Part shown: positions 18,325-27,273 of the stretch, piece by piece | Numbering within the stretch: position 1 is the first letter of the stretch | Layout of the letters: every line of letters starts with the position of its first letter | DNA from: Marinobacter salexigens | Lineage (GTDB): Bacteria > Pseudomonadota > Gammaproteobacteria > Pseudomonadales > Oleiphilaceae | NCBI RefSeq assembly: GCF_018860765.1 | Contig: NZ_JAHKPV010000021.1 | Coordinates: 675,845 to 739,844 of the forward strand | DNA length: 64,000 bases | Reading direction: 5' to 3' | Program-made: the position numbers and the translations under genes | The notes under the pieces: generated by a model | What the model was told of the DNA's origin: nothing | Databases searched by the model: none | What the model saw: the letters and a program-made list of their open reading frames with translations, nothing else

Positions 18325-20126
18325 CAGTACACATCCCGCTGGTAACGTTTATCCCGGTTTAATTGGCGCAGGTAATCTTCGGCCTGCTCCGGATTCAGCC
18401 CACCCTGTTCACTGGCAATATCCAGTAGGGCCTGATGTACATCCGGCGCCATTTTTTCTGCATCGCCGCACACGTATAGGCTGGCGCCCCGCTGTAGCCA
18501 AGCCCACACATCGGCGCTGTTCTCCTTCAAGCAATGTTGCACATAGCGTTTTTCCGCCTGATCTCTGGAGAAAGCCACATCCAGCTTTGTAAGCAAGCCG
18601 TCGCGACGCCACTTAATCCATTCCGACTGGTAAAGGAAATCACTGCGGAACCGGCGATCACCAAAGAACAGCCAGTTCTCGCCTTCGGCCTCCCGCTCTT
18701 CCCGCTCCTGCAAGAAGGCACGGAAAGGTGCAACGCCTGTTCCGGGGCCAATCATGATCACCGGCTTGCTGTCATCCGGCAGCGCAAACTTCTTGTTGGG
18801 ATCAATATAGATCCGCATTTGATCACCCTCGCCCATACGGTCCGAGAGCCAAGCAGAAGCCACACCCTCGCGATCCCTGCCATGGCTTGAATAACGTACG
18901 GCGGCAACGGTGATATGCACTTCGTCATCCACAGCAGTCTGACTGGAACTGATGGAATAGAGTCTTGGAGGCAGCTTACGCAGCAGGTTTACCAGCTCTT
19001 GCGGTGCCAGCTTGGCTATTGGCCATGCTTGAATCAGGTCCAGAAGATCGCGCCCTTCTGTCCAGGCTCTCAGTTCTGTGCTATCTGCCACCAACGCGTT
19101 AAGGGCATCATCGTTCGCCAAGTCAGCCCAGTGCTTCATGAGCGGTGGTGTTAGAAGGGTAATTTCACGGTAAAAAGCCAAAGCTTCCCTTAACGAAACC
19201 TCACACTCATCTACGGAGACCCGCTGTTCGCCGTCAAAGCCCAGCGCATTTAGTAATTCGCCAACTAGGGTCGGGTTGTTTTCCGGGTACACCCCCACCG
19301 CGTCTCCGGGTTTATAGGTCAGCCCGGAGTCTTCCAGCGACAGTTCTATATGCCGCACCTCTTTGTCGGAGCCACGACCACTGAGCAATTGATTAGTAAG
19401 AATCACCGCCGTATAAGGGTTCTTGCGGCTATATATCGAGGCTGGCGCTTGCTCTGCCGTTACTGAGCTCGCAGCCGTTGGTTGGTTGGCGCCTGCTTCG
19501 CTGACAATGGCCTCCAGCACCCTATTGATCCAGTCTTCAGCCAGGTCTTCGTAGTCCACATCGCAGTCCACGCGCTCTACCATTGCCGTTGCACCCAGTG
19601 CAGCAAACTTACTGTCAAAATCCTGACCGGTTTTGCAGAAATGCTCGTAGCTGGAGTCCCCCAACGACAATACGCTGTAACGAAGCCCCACCAGCTTCGG
19701 TGCTTTCTTACCATGGAGAAATTCGTGAAAATCCAGCGCGTTATCGGGTGGATCACCCTCCCCATGGGTAGATGCCAACACCGCCAAATACTGCTCACTC
19801 TTCAACTGCTTGGGCTTGTAGTCCGCCATGTCCAGCAGCTTGGCAGACACGCCTTTATCGGCAGCGCGAGCCGCTAGCTGCTGCGCAAGCTCTTCTGTGT
19901 TACCGGTTTGCGAGCCGAATAGAATCGTTAGTTCCGGAGCCACGGGCTGAAATGCGTTCTCGGCATCGGCTATGTTCGCACCCGTGCTCCCGGAACCACC
20001 GGCACATTTACCGGCTAAAAAACCGGCAAGCCAAAAAAGCTGTCCTTCGCTTATGCCATCAAGTAGCTCTGCAAGCCGCTCTTGCTGGCTCGCCGAAAGA
20101 GGAGATGAGTTCAGATCTGTCGTCAT
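18324..20126 (-). CDS. cysJ: Sulfite reductase flavoprotein alpha subunit CysJ
   Basis: 600 aa (E. coli CysJ 599). It takes electrons from NADPH through FAD and FMN to CysI. Domains in order: an N-terminal tail, flavodoxin-like FMN domain (LFGSQTGNTEELA near 70-82), FAD domain with RLYSISSSQ, and NADPH domain with GPGTGVAPFRAF, ending in the usual YQRDVY. The gene is divergent from sqr at 20427; the 300 bases between them hold the promoters. Regulation by CysB is expected from the pathway, but I do not identify its site. Confidence 0.95.
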   Translation of the reverse strand: MTTDLNSSPLSASQQERLAELLDGISEGQLFWLAGFLAGKCAGGSGSTGANIADAENAFQPVAPELTILFGSQTGNTEELAQQLAARAADKGVSAKLLDMADYKPKQLKSEQYLAVLASTHGEGDPPDNALDFHEFLHGKKAPKLVGLRYSVLSLGDSSYEHFCKTGQDFDSKFAALGATAMVERVDCDVDYEDLAEDWINRVLEAIVSEAGANQPTAASSVTAEQAPASIYSRKNPYTAVILTNQLLSGRGSDKEVRHIELSLEDSGLTYKPGDAVGVYPENNPTLVGELLNALGFDGEQRVSVDECEVSLREALAFYREITLLTPPLMKHWADLANDDALNALVADSTELRAWTEGRDLLDLIQAWPIAKLAPQELVNLLRKLPPRLYSISSSQTAVDDEVHITVAAVRYSSHGRDREGVASAWLSDRMGEGDQMRIYIDPNKKFALPDDSKPVIMIGPGTGVAPFRAFLQEREEREAEGENWLFFGDRRFRSDFLYQSEWIKWRRDGLLTKLDVAFSRDQAEKRYVQHCLKENSADVWAWLQRGASLYVCGDAEKMAPDVHQALLDIASEQGGLNPEQAEDYLRQLNRDKRYQRDVY

Positions 20127-20386
20127 GTTGGATGATCCGTGTGGGCGGTAAATAAATTACTGGTTTCAAGCCAAACCTGCTGAAACCTGCACGCACTCTA
20201 GGAATCAAAAAATGAGCGACAAAATGGAATAGACGGGACAAATAAATCGAAAAATCCGATATAAACTCTAACCAATTGTTTTAACTGAATATTAAACATA
20301 TTCCAAATGACTCTAAGCGAAATGACCTTAATCATTCCGAAGAATAACGAGTTACTTTTAAGCTAGCGCTTCTTATTTGCACGCCC

Positions 20387-20418
20387 AAGGAGCCACAAAA
20401 AGTGCTCCTTTAAAGGAG
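20387..20418 (+). promoter_or_regulatory. Mutually exclusive hairpins at the sqr ribosome-binding site
   Basis: AAGGAGC (20387-20393) can pair with GCTCCTT (20404-20410) in a 7-bp stem with a 10-base loop. The same CTCCT can instead pair with the Shine-Dalgarno AGGAG (20414-20418), since CTCCTTTAAAGGAG (20405-20418) is a perfect palindrome. The first fold frees the ribosome-binding site, the second hides it. The start codon is at 20427. Switching is inference; the pairing is seen directly. Confidence 0.45.
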
Positions 20419-20426
20419 TATTCTAA

Positions 20427-21662
20427 ATGTCTCAGATAACATCTTCACAGGCACATCAGGTGGTCGTAATCGGTGCGGGTGCGGCAGGTACCAGCGTTGC
20501 TGCATCCCTGCTTCGGCAAAGACCGGGCTTGGATATCGCTATTATTGAACCGAGCGATGTTCACTATTATCAACCGGCCCTCACACTAGTAGGTGGCGGG
20601 GCTTATTCCCTCGCGAAGACTGCTCGCCCTCAAGCCCGAACACTGCCCAAAGGCGCACGTTGGATTAGAGCTGCCGCGCAAGAACTTCAACCGGAACAGA
20701 ACCGGGTTATCTTGGATGACGGGCGGATAGTGGGTTATGACACCCTAGTGGTAACGCCGGGACTGAAGCTGGATTGGGACAAAATAGGTGGCTTGCGGGA
20801 AACTCTGGGGCGAAATGGCGTTTGTAGTAACTACGACCCGTCACTGGCGGAATACACCTGGCAGTGCATTAAACAATTCCGAGGTGGAAAAGCCTTTTTC
20901 ACTCAACCGGCCGCACCCATCAAGTGCGCAGGCGCACCCCAGAAAATTGCCTATCTGGCGGCAGACTACTTTCGCAAAAACCAGATAGCCGGGCAGAGTG
21001 AGTTACGGTTTTATGCAGCCGGGGGCGCTCTTTTCAGCGTTCCCGACTTTGTTCCCTATTTGGAAAAGGTCGCCCGCCGGTACAATATCGGCCTGCTGAT
21101 GAATCACAATTTGATTGCCGTAAATGGTGATAAAAAAGAAGCCACATTCCGTTTCACCGACGGCAATGGAGATGTACAGGAGATAACCGAATCCTTTGAC
21201 ATACTCCACGTAACGCCGCCGCAATGCGCACCGGATTTCGTGAAAAACAGCCCGCTGGCAAATGCCGATGGCTGGGTAGACGTAGACCAGCACTCGCTGC
21301 AGCATATGCGCTTCAAGAACGTATTTAGTCTGGGTGATTGCAGTTCGCTGCCCACCTCGAAAACAGCGGCGGCCGTTCGCAAGCAATCGCCGGTAGCGGC
21401 TACCAACATTTTGGCCCAACTTGCCGATGGGCAGCTGAATGCAAGCTACGACGGCTATACCTCCTGCCCCATTGTGACTGGCTATGGCAAAGTAATGCTT
21501 GCAGAGTTTGTATATGGCGGCAAGGTAACGCCGACACTGCCGCTGAGCCCGTTTAAAGAGTCTGCATTTTATTGGCAGGTTAAGAAGCGCGTCCTGCCTC
21601 CCTTCTATTTTGATTACATGCTGAAGGGACATGAGCGCGATATAGCTCATAAAGCTCGTTAA
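20427..21662 (+). CDS. sqr: Sulfide:quinone oxidoreductase, mitochondrial (type II) kind
   Basis: 411 aa FAD protein oxidising sulfide and passing electrons to quinone at the inner membrane. The N-terminal dinucleotide fold is VVVIGAGAAGTS. The two redox cysteines stand in motifs like human SQOR: PIKCAGAPQKI (C167) and YTSCPIVTGYG (C347). LHVTPPQ, GWVDVD, and LGDCSSLPTSKTAAAV further match that type. No membrane helix is predicted; the C-terminal amphipathic region presumably docks to the membrane. It is divergent from cysJI, the sulfide-producing enzyme. No persulfide dioxygenase or rhodanese gene lies beside it. Confidence 0.9.
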   Translation: MSQITSSQAHQVVVIGAGAAGTSVAASLLRQRPGLDIAIIEPSDVHYYQPALTLVGGGAYSLAKTARPQARTLPKGARWIRAAAQELQPEQNRVILDDGRIVGYDTLVVTPGLKLDWDKIGGLRETLGRNGVCSNYDPSLAEYTWQCIKQFRGGKAFFTQPAAPIKCAGAPQKIAYLAADYFRKNQIAGQSELRFYAAGGALFSVPDFVPYLEKVARRYNIGLLMNHNLIAVNGDKKEATFRFTDGNGDVQEITESFDILHVTPPQCAPDFVKNSPLANADGWVDVDQHSLQHMRFKNVFSLGDCSSLPTSKTAAAVRKQSPVAATNILAQLADGQLNASYDGYTSCPIVTGYGKVMLAEFVYGGKVTPTLPLSPFKESAFYWQVKKRVLPPFYFDYMLKGHERDIAHKAR

Positions 21663-21734
21663 AGCGGATAGCGCGTTTATGGTCATAAGTTGCGAATACA
21701 AACTTAAGGACCAGAGGTAATTGTGGCTCTTGGC

Positions 21735-23153
21735 TTACTTACCGGTTTGCTGTTTCTCCCATCCGCCGCCCAGTGCTTTATAAAGATCCACCGCAGCTAT
21801 CAGTCGCGATATCCGCAGCTGTACCAGTTGATCCCGGGTTTGGAACAGGGTGCGCTGGGCTTCTAGTAGTGTAAGCAGCGCATCACTGCCTTCTTTATAG
21901 CGCAGCTCCGTCAACTCAAGTGTTCGGGCTGCGCGCTCGTTTACGGTTTGCTGCAGCTCTTCCCGGTACTGGCTGGTCTGCACGCGATCCAGCGCATCAT
22001 CGGTTTCCTGCAATGCGGTCAGGATGGTGCTGCGATAGTTTTCAACCAACTCCCGCCGCTGCGACTCACTGACCGCCTGCTGCGCATCAAGGCGTCCACC
22101 GTCGAACAGAGACTGGACCACCGAGAGACTCCAGCCGGCAGTTTTCACTGGATCCGTCAGGCTAAGCAAATTGGTACTGTTGACACCGGCATTCAAGCCA
22201 ATCGAAAAAGACGGCAGCAGAGCTGTGCGCGCCTGTTCCACATTGGCATCAGCGGCCTGAAGTCTTGCCTCTTCCCGTGCCAAATCCGGGCGCCGGGTGA
22301 GCAGTTCCGGCGGCAGTCCCGCATCGACCGACGGAAGCGTCATGGTCAACAACGTATTGTCAGCGGATTTCACCTCAAAACCCAAGGGTGAAGCTCCAAC
22401 CAACACCGCCAGCGCTGACCGAGTTTGTCGGTATTGCAGTTGCAGGGGGATCAGGCTGGCCCGCTGATTCAGCACTTCTGTTTGCTGGCGCAGCAACTCA
22501 GCGCGGTTTGCAGCACCATTCCGGTAGCGCACTTCAACAATTCGCTCAACTCGCTCGGAAATACGTAAGTTTTCCTGTGCCACCCGCAGCTGTTCCTCCA
22601 ACCCTAACAACTGGAACCAAGTAGTGGCCACGCTACTGGCGAGGGTCAGGCGCACCGTGTCGTAATCAAACGCGGTCGCTCGAAAAGAGGCCTCAGCTGC
22701 ATGACGACTAGCCGCAAGGTTACCCCACACATCCAGCTCGTAACTGGCCGTAAGGGAGGCAGAGGTTGACTCGCTGCGCTCGGAAGGGCCGCGCCCATCA
22801 GTAACCCGAGACCCTGTAGCTCCGGTTAGTCCCAACGACGGCAACAGGCGGATGCCTGCGATACGCGCTTGCTGCTCAGCCTGAAACACGCGCTCTGCCA
22901 TGGCCGCTAAGTCAGGACTTTGTTCAAAAGCCCGACTGATAAGCTGGCTCAGTTCAGCTGAACCAAAAGCCTGCCACCAGAACCGATCCGGAGCCACGCT
23001 GTTTTCCCCAATATCCCTCGGAATATTCCATGTTTCCGTGCTATCAAGCGAAGGCCGTTCAATTGGGGGTGTAACGGCGCAACCAATGAGTGTTGCTGTG
23101 GCAATCGCCAACAACAGCGCCCGCAACTCACACACTCTTTTGTTTATAAGCAT
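21735..23153 (-). CDS. Outer membrane efflux lipoprotein, TolC/OprM (NodT) family
   Basis: 472 aa. Starting at ATG 23153 gives a lipoprotein signal with lipobox LIGC (Cys25); the frame is open further upstream into macB, but that start would bury the signal. The two repeated OEP domains are visible, with long helical stretches (for example AEASFRATAFDYDTVRLTL and the later LPSFSIGLN). It is the outer-membrane channel of a tripartite exporter and follows macB by 11 bases. The nearest functional types are OprM or OpmQ. Confidence 0.88.
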   Translation of the reverse strand: MLINKRVCELRALLLAIATATLIGCAVTPPIERPSLDSTETWNIPRDIGENSVAPDRFWWQAFGSAELSQLISRAFEQSPDLAAMAERVFQAEQQARIAGIRLLPSLGLTGATGSRVTDGRGPSERSESTSASLTASYELDVWGNLAASRHAAEASFRATAFDYDTVRLTLASSVATTWFQLLGLEEQLRVAQENLRISERVERIVEVRYRNGAANRAELLRQQTEVLNQRASLIPLQLQYRQTRSALAVLVGASPLGFEVKSADNTLLTMTLPSVDAGLPPELLTRRPDLAREEARLQAADANVEQARTALLPSFSIGLNAGVNSTNLLSLTDPVKTAGWSLSVVQSLFDGGRLDAQQAVSESQRRELVENYRSTILTALQETDDALDRVQTSQYREELQQTVNERAARTLELTELRYKEGSDALLTLLEAQRTLFQTRDQLVQLRISRLIAAVDLYKALGGGWEKQQTGK

Positions 23154-23164
23154 CTCTTTACCCT

Positions 23165-25099
23165 TTACTCCGCCGCCAGCGCCGTAACCGGATCTAACCC
23201 AGCGGCCTTTCGTGCAGGCAGAAAGCCAAACAGAAGCCCAGTACCAAATGCACAACCGAAGGCGAGTAATACCGGCAACAAAGAATAGCTTATCGGTGTA
23301 CCAAAATGAGCCACTAGAGCCGCCGCCCCGAGCCCAAGGCCTACGCCAATCACACCACCCAATGCCGAAACAGCCAGCGCTTCCAGCAAAAATTGCTGCA
23401 AGATATGGCGGGCGCGAGCACCCGTGGCCATGCGTATCCCGATCTCCCGTGTACGCTCAGTCACACTAACAAGCATGATGTTCATGACACCTATACCTCC
23501 CACCAACAGTGAGATCGCTGCCACGGAACCTAGCAACCAGGTGAACGTGTCTTGAGTCTCGGAAACTGTATCAATCAATGAGGCCATGTTGTAAATCTGA
23601 AAATCCTCAACACCGTGGCGCTGAAGTAGTAACTGGTGTACTTGCGCCTGAACCTCATCCATCAGCGAGGTGTCATCCACCGCAATGGTTACGTTGCGCA
23701 AATGCCTCTGACCGAAAACCCGCATACTGCCGGTGGTATAAGGCACGAGAACCACGTCATCCTGATCCTGCCCCATGGGCGACGCCCCGCGCTCACTCAT
23801 CACTCCGACCACCTGAAATAGCACATTACTCATCAGGATATAGCGTCCCACCGGGTTATCTGGCCCGAACAACGCTATAGCTGTGGTATTGCCAAGAACG
23901 GCTACTGGAGCATACCCACTTTCGTCTGCCTGATTAAAAAAACTGCCCTGCTTGACTGGCCACTGGCGAACGATAGGAAACTGCCAAGAGGTCGCGTTCA
24001 CCTCTGCCTGATGGTCAGCATTAGCGTGGCGCAGGGTCTGGTTACCCGTAAGTTCAGGCACCGCAGCAATGATATTCGGCAAGGTATTAATGGCATGAAC
24101 ATCTTCTGGCACCAATGTGGCAATGTTCCACCCACCCCTCCTTTGCCCTGGAACACCAGGCCGCACCAGCAATAGGTTACTGCCCATAGCACTGATGCGA
24201 TCCACCACCGCCTCACGGGCACCGTCACCGATCGCCAGCATCGTAATCACTGAAGCTACACCTATAACAATACCCAGCAATGTCAGTGCGGTACGGAACA
24301 AATTACCCCTCATGGAGCTGATGGCTGTGCAAGCCCCCTGATAGAGTTCCCTGACAATAGAAGGGTTGTGCTTTAAAGGCTGTCGCTGGAGCCGCGGGCT
24401 GGCAATGACATCTGGCGGGCCAGGATCTCTCACTATTTGACCATCAGCGATCTCAATCTTGCGATGCGCATGCTCAGCCACATTGCTGTCGTGGGTGATC
24501 AAGACGATGGTGTAGCCTTCATCCGACAGCTCTTTTAGTAGTTTCATCACCTCGCGGCCGCTGTGACTGTCGAGGGCGCCGGTAGGCTCATCAGCAAGGA
24601 TGATCTCACCGCCGTTCATCAGCGCCCGGGCGATGGATACCCGTTGTTGCTGACCGCCGGAAAGCTGACCCGGACGGTGGTCCATGCGATCATCCAGCCC
24701 CAGCCGTTGTAACAGACCGGCCGCCCTCTTCTGACGTTCACTCGTGCGCAGGCTAGCGTAGCTGGCAGGCATTTCAACGTTTGCACTGGCCGACATACCC
24801 GGCAACAAATTGTAGCTCTGAAACACAAAGCCAAACGATTCACGGCGCAAACGCGCCAGACCATCGCGATCCAGCTTTGACACATCGCGCCCATCGAACC
24901 AAAAGTGACCACTGGATGGCCGGTCGAGGCAACCTAGGATATTCATTAAAGTAGACTTGCCAGATCCGGAAGCCCCCATAATGGCTACAAACTCTCCCCG
25001 GTGGATGCTCAGGTTGATCCCGCGCAATACCTGTACGGCTAGATCACCGTTATGGTAGGTACGGGTAATATTTCGCAATTCGATCAGCGGTTGCGCCAT
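23165..25099 (-). CDS. macB: MacB-type ABC exporter, ATPase-permease fusion
   Basis: 644 aa. N-terminal ATPase with Walker A GASGSGKS (42-49), signature LSGGQQQR (146-153) and Walker B IILADEP (166-172), then a linker, one membrane helix near 275-295, a large periplasmic domain, and three C-terminal helices (FtsX-like). MacB acts as a mechanotransmitting dimer with MacA and a TolC-type channel; family members export macrolides, toxins, lipopeptides or siderophores (PvdT). Two bases separate it from macA. Its place behind a siderophore receptor and binding protein makes siderophore export or recycling more likely than drug efflux, as inference. Confidence 0.92.
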   Translation of the reverse strand: MAQPLIELRNITRTYHNGDLAVQVLRGINLSIHRGEFVAIMGASGSGKSTLMNILGCLDRPSSGHFWFDGRDVSKLDRDGLARLRRESFGFVFQSYNLLPGMSASANVEMPASYASLRTSERQKRAAGLLQRLGLDDRMDHRPGQLSGGQQQRVSIARALMNGGEIILADEPTGALDSHSGREVMKLLKELSDEGYTIVLITHDSNVAEHAHRKIEIADGQIVRDPGPPDVIASPRLQRQPLKHNPSIVRELYQGACTAISSMRGNLFRTALTLLGIVIGVASVITMLAIGDGAREAVVDRISAMGSNLLLVRPGVPGQRRGGWNIATLVPEDVHAINTLPNIIAAVPELTGNQTLRHANADHQAEVNATSWQFPIVRQWPVKQGSFFNQADESGYAPVAVLGNTTAIALFGPDNPVGRYILMSNVLFQVVGVMSERGASPMGQDQDDVVLVPYTTGSMRVFGQRHLRNVTIAVDDTSLMDEVQAQVHQLLLQRHGVEDFQIYNMASLIDTVSETQDTFTWLLGSVAAISLLVGGIGVMNIMLVSVTERTREIGIRMATGARARHILQQFLLEALAVSALGGVIGVGLGLGAAALVAHFGTPISYSLLPVLLAFGCAFGTGLLFGFLPARKAAGLDPVTALAAE

Positions 25100-25101
25100 A
25101 A

Positions 25102-26253
25102 TTACAACCTCATGCCTGGCATCCTGCGTGAATTACCCGATGAACTTTTGGCGCCACGTTCACCGCGCGGGTTGCTCACTACTCGCTCCCCCTCTTCCAG
25201 ACCATCCAGAATTTCAACCTGCACCCGATTCGAGACGCCAACTGTTACCTTCCGTTGTTCGATTACACCGCCACCACCTAACACCTGAACTGTTGGAGCT
25301 GCCCCACGTTGATTCAGGGCTGTTACCGGCACCAATAATGCGTCATCGGTTCTGGCGTTAACAAAAAAGACCTGAGCGGTCATTTGTGTCATCAACCGAC
25401 CTTTCGGATTGGGCACATCAAACACAGCGTTATAGAGCACGACGTTATTTTCGACTACGGGAGTGGGCTCTACTCGGTCCAGATGGCTTTCCCAGCGTTG
25501 CTGCTGATTGCCAAGCGTGGTGAAGTATACCGACTGGCCCTGCTTCAGTTTGCCAATGTCCGCTTCTGAAACCTGTGCCTCAACAGTCATCACAGACAAA
25601 TCAGCAATGCGCATCAGTACAGGTGCCTGCTGGTTTACGTTCAGAGTTTGGCCCTGACGAGCCTCAATCGAAACAATGGTGCCATTCATAGGCGCATAGA
25701 TACGGGCATACTCCAGATTGGTTTCTTCCGCCCGGAGGGTTGAATTCGTCTGCTCTATTTGGGCACTGATGGCCTCAACTTGTGCTTTCGCTGACCTCAG
25801 GCTTGCTTCAGCTATCTGTGCTGCTTCACGACTTGTGGCTTCTTCCCGTAAAAGGTTCTGCTGTCGCCGATTCTGTATTTCTGCAAGGGTAAGCTGTGCT
25901 TCCCGCTCCATCAGCTGCGCTTTCTGGTTACGAAGCTGTGCGCGGATTGCATCTACTTGGGCGAGGTATAATTTGGCATCAATCTCTGCCAATAGATCAC
26001 CCTCTTTCACGTCCTTTCCAACCTCAACGTGAAGCCGCTTAAGCTGCCCCGAGACCTGTGCTCCTACATCCACGTAATCCCGCGGCTGCAACACACCCGT
26101 AGCCGTCACCAGATCTTCCAGCCCTCCCCGCTCCACGGCCACTGTCAGTAAATTCTGCTGGGGCTGATTGTCCCTCTGAAGCCACCAACCCGCAGCAATT
26201 ACAGCCACAAGAACAAGCAGCACTGGCCAGACAAACTTTTTTGGGAAAAACAT
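25102..26253 (-). CDS. macA: MacA-type periplasmic adaptor
   Basis: 383 aa. Membrane anchor near residues 8-26, lipoyl half-motifs ([21 protein letters not shown] and [15 protein letters not shown]), a helical hairpin between them rich in Q/E/A, and beta-barrel and membrane-proximal domains. The Gly-Arg-rich tail is [10 protein letters not shown]. The start at 26253 is chosen because GAGGTG precedes it; ATG 26271 is possible. A 139-base gap separates it from the upstream binding protein, without a clear terminator, so a common Fur-controlled transcript from the receptor gene is possible. Confidence 0.9.
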   Translation of the reverse strand: MFFPKKFVWPVLLVLVAVIAAGWWLQRDNQPQQNLLTVAVERGGLEDLVTATGVLQPRDYVDVGAQVSGQLKRLHVEVGKDVKEGDLLAEIDAKLYLAQVDAIRAQLRNQKAQLMEREAQLTLAEIQNRRQQNLLREEATSREAAQIAEASLRSAKAQVEAISAQIEQTNSTLRAEETNLEYARIYAPMNGTIVSIEARQGQTLNVNQQAPVLMRIADLSVMTVEAQVSEADIGKLKQGQSVYFTTLGNQQQRWESHLDRVEPTPVVENNVVLYNAVFDVPNPKGRLMTQMTAQVFFVNARTDDALLVPVTALNQRGAAPTVQVLGGGGVIEQRKVTVGVSNRVQVEILDGLEEGERVVSNPRGERGAKSSSGNSRRMPGMRL

Positions 26254-26392
26254 GCGCACCTCATCACCCATTCCATTCAAGACACTCTCCGAATACAAAA
26301 GAGCTTGAGCGGGATTATGGGCAAAAAGGTGCATGCGTAGTATGGCTAGAAGCCGGCTTTACGTAACATTTACGCGGTGATGATTTCCGTTA

Positions 26393-27262
26393 TTACCGGG
26401 TGATAGCGGCAATCACTTCATCTACCTGCAGCTTGGTACTTTGTAAGCCTGCCCCGGAGAGATACCAAAGCTTGGCATCAAGCACCGTTACTGGTGCGTT
26501 GGAACCCGCAGCTTTGAGTGCCTGTTTCAATCTACTCAGATCCATAGGTTCATCGCCGATTGCCGCGCTGCGATCTACGATCAACAGGGCATCCGGCGCC
26601 ATTTTAGCCATAACCTCCGGCGTCACCGGAACGAACACTCTTGTTCCACGAGTTACTGGCTTCACCTCCTCAGGAAGTGCCGGCTCTTGCAAGCCTAACA
26701 ACTCAAAAACAACCGGCTCCCGGCGCAATGAAAAATGGCCATTATTGTGAGTAACCACCACCACTTCCGGATCGTTTAATATAGCTTCACGCTGGCGTTT
26801 TATGTGGTTCCACAGCTCACTAAGGCGATCGCGGGCCGCGCTCTCACGATCATAAAGTGCAGCAAGCCCCATGACCTTTTCTGTAACACTGGTTTGGTAA
26901 TCTCCCCCCTCAAGGCTAACATTGCGTATCTCGGCAATAGCTTGAAGGCCTTCCAGATTTGCGCTCTGGCGCCCAGTGATCAAAATAATATCTGGGTCCG
27001 CCCCACGAACGGCCTTCAAATCGGGAGTTTTAAGGTTGCCTACATCTGTGCGGCCTTGCTCAATGCCACTCAGGTAATCTGGCAATCCAGTCAGAGGTAC
27101 CGCAATCACTTTTTCAGCCAGTCCCAGTTCTATCAGAGTATCCAGCGCACCATGATCAAAGCTCGCTACCGTTGGGCCTCCGCTACTAGCCTGAGCAGTG
27201 GCACCAGCGGACAGCGCTACTAAAGCAAAAACCGTGAACGCAATCGATTTTAAAACAGCCAT
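26393..27262 (-). CDS. Periplasmic siderophore-binding protein, FatB/CeuE-like
   Basis: 289 aa with a signal peptide (cleavage near ATAQA-S). Two-lobed class III binding fold: the first strand PTVASFDHGALDTLIELGL, then ADPDIILITGRQS and the C-terminal YLSGAGLQSTKLQVDEV are typical of binding proteins for catecholate siderophores such as petrobactin or bacillibactin (YclQ, CeuE, FatB). It starts 11 bases after the receptor stop with a strong GGGAGGG site. No permease accompanies it; the FecCD permeases at 31561-33632 could take its cargo. Marinobacter species are known petrobactin makers, but no synthesis gene is in this window. Confidence 0.82.
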   Translation of the reverse strand: MAVLKSIAFTVFALVALSAGATAQASSGGPTVASFDHGALDTLIELGLAEKVIAVPLTGLPDYLSGIEQGRTDVGNLKTPDLKAVRGADPDIILITGRQSANLEGLQAIAEIRNVSLEGGDYQTSVTEKVMGLAALYDRESAARDRLSELWNHIKRQREAILNDPEVVVVTHNNGHFSLRREPVVFELLGLQEPALPEEVKPVTRGTRVFVPVTPEVMAKMAPDALLIVDRSAAIGDEPMDLSRLKQALKAAGSNAPVTVLDAKLWYLSGAGLQSTKLQVDEVIAAITR

Positions 27263-27273
27263 AATCCCTCCCA

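Noticed and set aside
23154..23255. Extended start of the TolC-like gene at 23255
   Set aside because: It would place 34 residues before the lipoprotein signal and lies within macB.
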